Origin: a virus
Virus record (IMG/VR): IMGVR_UViG_3300030380_004403
Location: 1 to 26,868 of that record
DNA length: 26,868 nucleotides
Reading direction: 5' to 3' (one strand)
The notes beneath the pieces are model-generated. The model searched no databases. It was not told where the DNA came from and saw nothing but the letters and a program-made list of their open reading frames with translations. Shown in pieces: positions 15,576-22,144 of this stretch; position 1 is the first letter of the stretch; the number at the start of each line of letters is the position of its first letter. The position numbers and the translations under genes are program-made.

Positions 15576-18041
15576 ATGGATTTTGTAACAGAACTTCTGG
15601 AGCGTTTTAGTAAAGTTCACGGTCGTAAGCTTCGACTGTTGGAGCAAGAGGCCGATCCTCGCATTGAAAAAGCTTCTCAGGTGATTGCTGGTAAGGTTGG
15701 GCAAGGCATACCAGCACAAACTATGAAGTTTGAAGTTGAGAATAAAACTCCAAATACTGATAAGCCCACGGTTAAGGTTGAAGCTTATAGCAAGGGAGGC
15801 ATTCGTGTAGGTGGAAGGTTAGCAACTTGGGACGGAAACAGCATAGCCTCAGGTAAAAATCCAAAAGATTTCGCAGCTATACTCACCATGCTTGCAGGAC
15901 CAAGCGACGAGCCTGAAAAAGAAGAAACGGAAGAGGAGAAGGCAAGAAAAATTGCAGGAGAAGGAGCAGTAGCAGGAGAAAGTATAGGTCAGGGTCAATT
16001 TGATACTGAAGAAGCTAGAGAAGCGGCTAGCAATGCTTTCTTCAGGATGTCTGCTTTTATTCAAGGTGCATTTGATCGCATTGGTAAGAGTGCCACCAAG
16101 TATAAATCAGCTTTCTTTGGGCGTCGTGCTGAATCCCTTGAGCGAAGACTTTCTGAAAGTAATAAATATCTTGTTTACAATAGAGAGTTCGATGGGTTTA
16201 CATTTGAAGAAGGCGTATTACCCGACTCTTCAATTGTTGGTATTTCGGAAACCTTAGAAAACATGATGAGATCTCTGGCCACAGAAGAATGTCCAACAGG
16301 TCAACAAGCGTTTACAAAAAACATTAGAAAAACAGGTAGGGGTGAACTGGTATTCTCTCCTTATGCGGATGCTGATTTGTCTGAGGCTCTCGTATTTACC
16401 GATGATAAAGGTTTGTTGAAAGATACGATCGAAGAGGCGTTTAAAGCTTGTGACGAAGACGGTATTCCTGAAATTAGTATATTAAGTGATGATGTAGGGG
16501 GTGGGTCTGATAACAATACTCTAGGAACCGGATTTGAATTATTTCAAAAAGTTGCGATCTTGATGCTCAGAGCTAATCAAATAAAACAATCTGAAGGACA
16601 GATACCCGAAGGGTTGGCACAAGAGATAGCATTAGCTTCTAGACAGCTTAGACAAAAGATGGAGAAGCTAAGTGACGCTGCTAGAACGGCATTCTTAGTT
16701 CAGAAAACTGCTGGCTTATCTCCAGAGGACTCAGAGATTGTAAACAATTTGAAAGAACTATTTACAAGTGATAAGCAGGGTTCTACTTACAAGAGGATGT
16801 TGGAGTTATCTTTAGCAATTGTTAGAGATAGAAACCCAGAGTTTATCACTGAAGCAGGGCAGGAGACAAGGTTTGGCAATAGGCAGGATATTAGAGAATA
16901 CTTCTCAACAGAAGAAAAAGCTAAAAAAGCCTTGGAGAAGTCTGGACTCAATCCTAATAACTATCAGGTAACCACTCTGGATGAAATGGTTGAGAAGGGG
17001 CATATGTCCGAAAGAGAGAAAAATGCCGCTATTGAATCTGGACTAGCTTCTAGTGGTGATGATCAAATTTTTGTATGCAAGACAAGTATGAAAGCATACA
17101 AATCTTTGAAGCATGTAACCTGGGGTAAAGGCAGTGAGAATTCTCAGAAAGAAATGATGCAGGAACCTTTGGACGGCGGTCCTCATGCAGGGTTGATAAA
17201 TACAATGCTTGATGACCTAGGAGTTTCAAAGAGAGGTAGATCAGAGGCTTGGAACGAAATGCAAGAATATAACGATGATATAGATAGCATTTCAAGAGAC
17301 ATATCTAAGGTTCCTTATGAGGCGATAGTTACTACTCGGGGTGGGGAAAAGATCAAAGCAGATGCTGGTAAAACTTTTGTTGATATGCTGGATAAGCAAA
17401 TCACAGATAACTCAACTTATGACCAGCTAACTAAAGGCGAGCGAGCCACAATCAAAAGAAAGTTAGAATATTTGAAAAATACGTATGGCAATTCTTACAC
17501 TGCTGGGGCACTCTACGAAAGACTTCAAAAAGAAGTAGCTACCATGCTTACTTACAAAAAGGTTGAGAATGATTTAAACTCTGGTGATCCTAAAAGAAGT
17601 GAGTCAGCAAAGAGATGGCTAGCATCAAAAATGTATCACGCTGGTGGATCTGACGATCCTAAGCTTAATGAGACTGCAATTAGTTGGAGCACGGGTGAAA
17701 GCCAAGTACTCTCAAGAAATGATGTGCTTCGAGATATAGTTAAGGGTAAAGGTGGTTGGGATATCAATACTAATAAGTCTGATTTCTCAAAGGGTTTAAT
17801 AGTTTATTCCTCTGGTGATGCTAGCGTTGCATTGAACACGAACGCAAAGCCTAGTAGGACCAAAGGTCAGAAAACAATAGTAAATAATGAAACAACATTA
17901 TCTGTAAATAAAGCTACCAATCAAAGATACGACAAGAGAAAGAGTAAAGAAAACTCTTCAACGATAGTTAAGGCTTTGGATGGTCTAAGAGAAGCTCTAG
18001 GCATCATTCAAGAAAAAGTAGCTGTCATCGATATTAATTAG
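15576..18041 (+). CDS. Large unknown protein behind tail tube, possible internal virion protein
   Basis: An 821-residue, mostly helical, charged protein that I do not recognise. It has no signal peptide or membrane segment. Residues about 110-150 are acidic and low in complexity. Three sites fit the T4 prohead-protease consensus of Ile/Leu-x-Glu followed by Ala/Gly: IEE-A at 285-288, IPE-G at 343-346 and ITE-A at 424-427. T4 internal head proteins and gpAlt are cut at such sites (for example after FIAE), so a packaged protein processed by gp21 is possible. In T4 the portal gp20 follows gp19, but this sequence is much longer than gp20 (524 residues) and I do not see portal features. Its last 45 bases overlap the convergent nuclease gene. 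Confidence 0.7.
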   Translation: MDFVTELLERFSKVHGRKLRLLEQEADPRIEKASQVIAGKVGQGIPAQTMKFEVENKTPNTDKPTVKVEAYSKGGIRVGGRLATWDGNSIASGKNPKDFAAILTMLAGPSDEPEKEETEEEKARKIAGEGAVAGESIGQGQFDTEEAREAASNAFFRMSAFIQGAFDRIGKSATKYKSAFFGRRAESLERRLSESNKYLVYNREFDGFTFEEGVLPDSSIVGISETLENMMRSLATEECPTGQQAFTKNIRKTGRGELVFSPYADADLSEALVFTDDKGLLKDTIEEAFKACDEDGIPEISILSDDVGGGSDNNTLGTGFELFQKVAILMLRANQIKQSEGQIPEGLAQEIALASRQLRQKMEKLSDAARTAFLVQKTAGLSPEDSEIVNNLKELFTSDKQGSTYKRMLELSLAIVRDRNPEFITEAGQETRFGNRQDIREYFSTEEKAKKALEKSGLNPNNYQVTTLDEMVEKGHMSEREKNAAIESGLASSGDDQIFVCKTSMKAYKSLKHVTWGKGSENSQKEMMQEPLDGGPHAGLINTMLDDLGVSKRGRSEAWNEMQEYNDDIDSISRDISKVPYEAIVTTRGGEKIKADAGKTFVDMLDKQITDNSTYDQLTKGERATIKRKLEYLKNTYGNSYTAGALYERLQKEVATMLTYKKVENDLNSGDPKRSESAKRWLASKMYHAGGSDDPKLNETAISWSTGESQVLSRNDVLRDIVKGKGGWDINTNKSDFSKGLIVYSSGDASVALNTNAKPSRTKGQKTIVNNETTLSVNKATNQRYDKRKSKENSSTIVKALDGLREALGIIQEKVAVIDIN

Positions 18042-18518
18042 ATCTGCAAGCTTGAACATTGCAACTTGTACATCCCCAGATGATCCTACGAAGCTTGGAC
18101 CTTTGACTGGCAGATTCAACTCGTTAGTTATAGCCACGGGTTCTTTTCGATTCTGACCGATGATCAATAAAAACTTTCTCGATGATTTTTTAGAATCTCG
18201 ATGAGCCTGAGCTATCATTTTTGAAATTGTTGATTTAGGATTTAATAAATCACTTACTTGTTCTTCATTATATCCTTTCTTGCATTCAATGATGTATTTA
18301 AACTTTTGAGGAGTAATTAAATCTCCATATACTTTTAAGTATTCAGGTAATGTATGAGTTGTAGCAAATGCACCTGATCCAGGAGTTCTACAAAACTCTT
18401 TGGTATTGAATCTTTCATTCAAAGTTTTAGCAACCTTGTTCTCAAACCTGTTACCCTTAGCTCTAGAGTTTACTTTTTTCTTCTTCTTCAACGGTGACAC
18501 ATCAAAATCGTCTTTCAT
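17997..18518 (-). CDS. PD-(D/E)XK nuclease, Holliday-junction-resolvase-like
   Basis: A 173-residue protein with a visible PD-(D/E)XK core: Glu26 in KGNRFENKVA, a Gly-Ser-Gly-Ala loop after RTP, Asp66 in YGDL, and Glu78-Cys-Lys80 in IIECKKG, with a strand (FLLIIG) later. This layout resembles archaeal Hjc-type resolvases and related phage nucleases; a role in processing branched replication or recombination DNA is likely, but substrate is inferred. A Lys-rich N-terminus (KKKKK) may bind DNA. The start is supported by aaaggat upstream on the minus strand. Its promoter shares the 28-base gap with the divergent gene at 18547. The 3' end overlaps the 821-residue gene by 45 bases. Confidence 0.8.
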   Translation of the reverse strand: MKDDFDVSPLKKKKKVNSRAKGNRFENKVAKTLNERFNTKEFCRTPGSGAFATTHTLPEYLKVYGDLITPQKFKYIIECKKGYNEEQVSDLLNPKSTISKMIAQAHRDSKKSSRKFLLIIGQNRKEPVAITNELNLPVKGPSFVGSSGDVQVAMFKLADLINIDDSYFFLNDA

Positions 18519-18533
18519 ATCTAATCCTTTAGA

Positions 18534-18542
18534 CTATAATAG
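18534..18542. promoter_or_regulatory. Bidirectional -10 palindrome CTATAATAG
   Basis: The plus strand reads TATAAT (18535-18540) six bases before the ATG at 18547. The minus strand reads TATTAT, with an aaagga ribosome site downstream for the nuclease gene. The motif CTATNATAG is its own reverse complement and recurs at the next divergent gap (19525-19533). No strong -35 box is seen for the plus direction. Confidence 0.5.
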
Positions 18543-18546
18543 ACTC

Positions 18547-18840
18547 ATGGATAAAGTATCATTTTCACTAGACGATGCTAAAATTAAAGTAACCGAAAGG
18601 AGTAGAGGACGTATGAAGATTCAAATTAAGTTTTCAAAAGAAGAAGCAGAGGGGTTCAAGAACTTCTCTAAAATTAAGCCAGAGCAACTCCCTGAGGATG
18701 AGTTCTATAAACAAATCTTTTTTGCTGGCTGCAATGCAATGACAGAGCAGATTCAGCAGATGATTGAAGAACATAAGAAACAGCAGGCGGAAAATCAAGA
18801 AAACCCTGAGTCGGAAAAAAATGAGCAAGAAGAAGAATAA
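18547..18840 (+). CDS. Small conserved-looking phage protein, unknown
   Basis: A 97-residue protein. The ATG at 18547 is chosen because upstream codons in this frame lie inside the antisense nuclease gene and encode an implausible Phe-rich run. The N-terminus (VSFSLDDAKIKVTERSRGRMKIQIKFS) is beta-like, followed by a helix (EDEFYKQIFFAGCNAM) and a Gln/Glu-rich coiled tail. I recall similar short proteins in other large phages without known function. TATAAT ends six bases before the ATG, so the message may be leaderless. Its end overlaps the next gene by 20 bases. Confidence 0.65.
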   Translation: MDKVSFSLDDAKIKVTERSRGRMKIQIKFSKEEAEGFKNFSKIKPEQLPEDEFYKQIFFAGCNAMTEQIQQMIEEHKKQQAENQENPESEKNEQEEE

Positions 18841-19192
18841 TTTTACTAGTGTTCATATAAAGAACACTAAGCACCTAGAGTCAGTGGTGTCCTCCAGCAT
18901 TCAATCTAAAAAGACATCATATTATCTGATTACTAATCAGTGGGATAAACCGTGTAACTTTTTTAATGATCGGTTACCCACTGGTGGTACTACGGATTTG
19001 AACGTGATAGATATATTTAAAGTGCCCAATTGTCTAGACTTGATTAAGTCCTGCATCAAGCATCATAAAGAGACTATCTCGACATCATGCCTCTCAAGGT
19101 ATGACCAACTCCCAATGCTTGTGGTAATTCACAAGTCATTCCCTCGCGTTGTAACTTACAACGGGTCGGTAGGCGCGGAACTTGGAATATAG
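18821..19192 (+). CDS. Unknown small protein convergent with sigma factor gene
   Basis: A 123-residue protein starting at ATG 18821, inside the end of the previous gene (20-base overlap). A GTG- or ATG-type start further upstream (18764) would double-code a longer stretch and is less likely. It begins with a Lys-rich stretch, and the middle contains SYYLITNQWDKPCNFFNDRLPTGG and a following Asp/Val/Ile-rich segment, with five cysteines in total. No family is recognised. The last 37 bases overlap the end of the convergent sigma-like gene. Proximity to the sigma gene might hint at a transcription role, but nothing in the sequence shows it. Confidence 0.55.
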   Translation: MSKKKNNFTSVHIKNTKHLESVVSSSIQSKKTSYYLITNQWDKPCNFFNDRLPTGGTTDLNVIDIFKVPNCLDLIKSCIKHHKETISTSCLSRYDQLPMLVVIHKSFPRVVTYNGSVGAELGI

Positions 19193-19521
19193 TTCCCGTC
19201 TTTAAGGCATTTGTAAGCCTCCAACTTCTCTGAATATCTTTTATTCTTAGAATAAAGAAGTCGAAGATTATTCAAGATGACAGTTGTAAAGTAATTGAAG
19301 GCTTGACCAGAATCCCTATTAAAGTTCTTAAGGACTTTAAGTATTAATAGGAAGCACTCTTGTTTAGATTCTTCAAGATCTACCTTGAACTTGAAGGATA
19401 AAATCAAACGATCAATTAAGAGGTCGAACATGGCGAACAACTCCTCTTCCTTGGTCTTGTCACCAGACTTGAAAAGTTGAATTAACTCCTCAAATTTCTT
19501 GTTGTCAATGTAATTCGCCAT
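19156..19521 (-). CDS. 55: Late-transcription sigma factor (gp55-like)
   Basis: A 121-residue minimal sigma factor. The core matches sigma-70 region 2 as found in gp55-like factors: an acidic-hydrophobic helix with EESKQECFLLILKVLKNF, then FNYFTTVILNNLRLLYSK, where the Phe-x-Tyr-Phe-Thr segment contacts DNA near the -10. T4 gp55 is 185 residues, so this is a short version, and no region 4 is present, as in gp55. gp55 gives RNA polymerase specificity for the late promoter core, with clamp gp45 and co-activator gp33. The (C/G)TAAATA boxes in this window are its natural candidate targets. It is divergent from the polymerase gene with only 16 bases between start codons. Confidence 0.75.
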   Translation of the reverse strand: MANYIDNKKFEELIQLFKSGDKTKEEELFAMFDLLIDRLILSFKFKVDLEESKQECFLLILKVLKNFNRDSGQAFNYFTTVILNNLRLLYSKNKRYSEKLEAYKCLKDGNYIPSSAPTDPL

Positions 19522-19524
19522 CTA

Positions 19525-19533
19525 CTATCATAG
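19525..19533. promoter_or_regulatory. Bidirectional -10 palindrome CTATCATAG
   Basis: The gap between the sigma start (minus) and the polymerase start (plus) is 16 bases and is almost filled by this motif. The plus strand reads TTGTCA (19502-19507), an 18-base spacer, then TATCAT (19526-19531), six bases before the ATG at 19538. The minus strand reads TATGAT, five bases before its ATG. Both messages would be leaderless or nearly so. Confidence 0.55.
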
Positions 19534-19537
19534 TCTT

Positions 19538-20563
19538 ATGCCACAGCTAAGTTTTCAAGGTGATAATCCTAAGTGTGAAGGATGCCCTGCACTGACCATG
19601 CAGATCCCCAGGCACACAATCTTAGACTACGAATACGCAGATGCCCCTGTAGATATTCTATTCATCTCGGACTCAGCTAAGATATTTGAGGGTCAGTATG
19701 AGGCGTTCCGCCCTCAAGAAGAAGATATCATTACGCGAGAGCTTCTGAGGCTTGAGCACGATTTTTCCTTTGCATTTACCACTGCTGTAAAGTGCCCCAC
19801 CATTACCTCAGACAACCTGTCTACTGGTATCAAGAAGACCTGTAAGGTTCACTTGCACGACACTATTGATCACTTTAAACCTAAGATGGTATTTGCTTGC
19901 GGTAAGGTTGCAACCACTGTTCTGTATGGGAAGGCTAAGGATGATAGTAAAGTTAGAGGCAAGTGTGATACCATGGTTACGGAGGCAGACACGGAGTTCA
20001 AGGTAGTGCCAATTATGCACCCTTTTCAGGTCCTAGCAGAACCTAAGAACGCATATCTCTTCAGAACCGACCTAGAGAATGCTGTAAATAATGAGCTTTT
20101 AGGGAAGGCCACAGAGGCTCGCGTTCCATACACTTTGGCCACCACTTCTGAGGATCTCGATCAGAGCTTTGTCGATACTGATTTGGATGTCGCTGTAGAC
20201 ATTGAGACCACAGGTCTTAACTTCCTGCAAGATACGATTCATACCGTTTCTATGACTCTGGTCGATCGCGATACGGGGGAGCTTGGAAAGACTCTGGTCC
20301 TGCCTATTGATCACAAGGATGCAAAACTCAGCTACAGGATTAAGGGCCAGTTCATGACGTTTGTTTGCGATGTGATGCGTAATAGGAAGAACCGAAAGGT
20401 CTTGCAGAATGCAGGCTTCGACCTTAAGTTTTTGAAGCGGTATGGTGTGGATGAGGTGTATAATATCTTCGACACAAAACTTCTACAGCACCTTTATAAA
20501 GAGGATGTGCCTAAGTCTCTGGCTGATCTTGTTTACTACTATTTTCCCGACGAGAAGTTCTAA
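19538..20563 (+). CDS. Family A DNA polymerase part 1: UDG-like domain plus 3'-5' exonuclease N-half
   Basis: A 341-residue protein. Residues 1-185 look like a family 4 uracil-DNA glycosylase: Cys13-x2-Cys16, then Cys86-x15-Cys102, the four-cysteine pattern that holds a 4Fe-4S cluster, with a KPKMVFACGKVA strand and PIMHPFQ resembling the later UDG motif. Residues 210-341 begin a DnaQ-like 3'-5' exonuclease: DIETTGL (Asp221, Glu223) is ExoI and NAGFDLKFL (Asp295) is ExoII. ExoIII lies in the next ORF, so the domain is cut in two. A UDG-like head on a phage PolA is known, for example in SPO1. The stop overlaps the next ATG (TAATG), which would permit coupled translation. Whether the UDG-like domain is active cannot be judged. 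Confidence 0.88.
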   Translation: MPQLSFQGDNPKCEGCPALTMQIPRHTILDYEYADAPVDILFISDSAKIFEGQYEAFRPQEEDIITRELLRLEHDFSFAFTTAVKCPTITSDNLSTGIKKTCKVHLHDTIDHFKPKMVFACGKVATTVLYGKAKDDSKVRGKCDTMVTEADTEFKVVPIMHPFQVLAEPKNAYLFRTDLENAVNNELLGKATEARVPYTLATTSEDLDQSFVDTDLDVAVDIETTGLNFLQDTIHTVSMTLVDRDTGELGKTLVLPIDHKDAKLSYRIKGQFMTFVCDVMRNRKNRKVLQNAGFDLKFLKRYGVDEVYNIFDTKLLQHLYKEDVPKSLADLVYYYFPDEKF

Positions 20564-21087
20564 TGCTTACAGTTGAAGGTAAGAAATTTGATTGGAAGAA
20601 CATTCCACTCATTCAATGTGCTGATGGTAACGCCAAGGATACCTACGCTACTGCCAAGGTCTACGCGAAGCTTCTTGATGAAGTACGTCAGAAGAAACTA
20701 GAGAAGCTGTATGAGAAACTGATTGCACCTCTCACTGTTGCATTCCTCGACATGGAGTATGAAGGTCTGCTGATCGACGAGGATAAGATGAACGAATTGG
20801 ACGCTCAGTTGCAAGAGAAGATCAAGCTTGCAGACGCCGCCCTTCGCGATGCTGCTGGGTTAGAAAAAGGGACTAACCTTAACTCAACCAGCCAGCTTGT
20901 AAAGGTTATCTACTCTTTTGTGAAAGATGAGAAAGGTGAGTGGATTCAGGTTGAAGACTTTGGTCTCGGACTGTATCCTTTCGAGTTCACCAAAAAGGGT
21001 GCTCCGTCTACGAATGAGGAGACCTTGTCCAAGGTGAAGTCTATGGTCGAGGAAGAGTTCGCAGCAAGAGGTCTTAAGAGTGAATAA
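20563..21087 (+). CDS. Family A DNA polymerase part 2: end of exonuclease domain and thumb
   Basis: A 174-residue continuation of the polymerase. It begins with residues that follow the exonuclease N-half without a gap, including the ExoIII-type Asp in NAKDTYATAKVYAKLL. It continues with LYEKLIAPLTVAFLDMEYEGLLIDEDKM, the usual opening of the PolA polymerase region, and NLNSTSQLVKVIY, the NxxSxxQL motif before the palm. It ends at TAA 21085-21087, seven bases into the next ORF. The frame is shifted relative to part 1 and then back again in part 3. Either three coupled genes encode one enzyme or assembly errors have broken one gene; TAATG at the first junction, identical to four junctions in this genome, favours real gene ends there. 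Confidence 0.85.
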   Translation: MLTVEGKKFDWKNIPLIQCADGNAKDTYATAKVYAKLLDEVRQKKLEKLYEKLIAPLTVAFLDMEYEGLLIDEDKMNELDAQLQEKIKLADAALRDAAGLEKGTNLNSTSQLVKVIYSFVKDEKGEWIQVEDFGLGLYPFEFTKKGAPSTNEETLSKVKSMVEEEFAARGLKSE

Positions 21088-22144
21088 TGAAGAAGTAAAC
21101 ATTGCCAAGGCAGTTCTAAACAACATGACGGACGATCAGTTGAAGGCTGCTAAGAGGTTCTTCGATCGATTCTCTGAATACAAGAAGCTGACCAAGTTGC
21201 ACTCTGTATATATTGAAGGTGCTCGCACTGCTCTGAAGAATACTGGTAACAGTCGGATGTATGTTAAGTATAACATTGATGGCACTGTGACCGGACGCAT
21301 TTCCAACTCGGGTGCAAACGTTGGCAGGAAGAAGGATGATAAGATTGGTGTATCATTCCACACGCTGCCGAGAGAGTCTCTTGATGTGAACATTCGTGAT
21401 TACGTGGTGGCACCCAAGGGTCACGATTTCATCACTATCGACATGAAGGCGATGGAACTACGAGTTCTCGCTCACGTCGCCAATGAGCAAAACATGATTC
21501 AGGCTTTTAGGTCTGGCGTAGATCTTCACAGTTATTCTGCGGGTCTAACCTTCAACAAGGATCCTGAGGATGTGAGCAAGCTTGAACGACAGATCGCAAA
21601 GGAAGTTAGCTTCTTGACGGTGTATGGAGGCACTGCCTATACGCTTGCATCAAAGCGTAATATTCCTGAGGAACGAGCGGAGGAGATCATCAGCAGTTGG
21701 ATGCGAGCATTCCCTGGTGTAGGTAAGTATATGCAAACCATTGATGACTACATCAAACAGTTTGGGTACGCCAAGACTATCTTTGGTCGTTACCGTCATT
21801 TGCCTAACATTCGATCACCTTTTAAGGGTGTTCGTCGAGAGGCTTTTCGTCAGGGGCTTAATTTCACAATTCAATCTGCGGCTAGCGACATTCTTCTGTG
21901 TGGTATGCTGGGTGTGATTGAAAAGCTCAGAAACCTAAAGGCTAAGGTTGTAGCCACGGTTCACGACTCCATCGAATTGATTGCACCTAAGAATGAAACT
22001 AGGCGCGTGGTAGAGATAGTTAAGGATGAGCTTGAGAACTACTACTACCTGAGAGAGAACTTCGGTATCAACCTGCAAGTCCCTCTCGGTGTAGACATTG
22101 AGGTTGGCTCAAGCTTTGGCAATGGTGTTGAGTATGAACTCTAA
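21080..22144 (+). CDS. Family A DNA polymerase part 3: catalytic palm and fingers
   Basis: A 354-residue catalytic part of a PolA-type polymerase. TGRISNSGANVG is the template-binding TGR motif. Motif A is ITIDMKAMELRVLAH (Asp121, steric-gate-type Glu126). The O-helix motif B is RQIAKEVSFLTVYGG (Arg170, Lys174, Phe178, Tyr182). Motif C is TVHDSIEL (His295-Asp296), where the second acidic residue of E. coli Pol I is replaced by Ser. All main catalytic residues are kept. The start is GTG 21080, overlapping part 2 by eight bases; a TAATG in the third frame at the junction leads only to a three-codon ORF. The stop overlaps by four bases with the convergent glycoside-hydrolase-like gene. Confidence 0.92.
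   Translation: MNNEEVNIAKAVLNNMTDDQLKAAKRFFDRFSEYKKLTKLHSVYIEGARTALKNTGNSRMYVKYNIDGTVTGRISNSGANVGRKKDDKIGVSFHTLPRESLDVNIRDYVVAPKGHDFITIDMKAMELRVLAHVANEQNMIQAFRSGVDLHSYSAGLTFNKDPEDVSKLERQIAKEVSFLTVYGGTAYTLASKRNIPEERAEEIISSWMRAFPGVGKYMQTIDDYIKQFGYAKTIFGRYRHLPNIRSPFKGVRREAFRQGLNFTIQSAASDILLCGMLGVIEKLRNLKAKVVATVHDSIELIAPKNETRRVVEIVKDELENYYYLRENFGINLQVPLGVDIEVGSSFGNGVEYEL

Noticed and set aside
18400-18546. 49-residue N-terminal extension of the gene at 18547
   Set aside because: It lies antisense inside the nuclease gene, encodes a Phe-rich run from the nuclease Lys codons, and lacks a ribosome site; ATG 18547 follows the TATAAT box.
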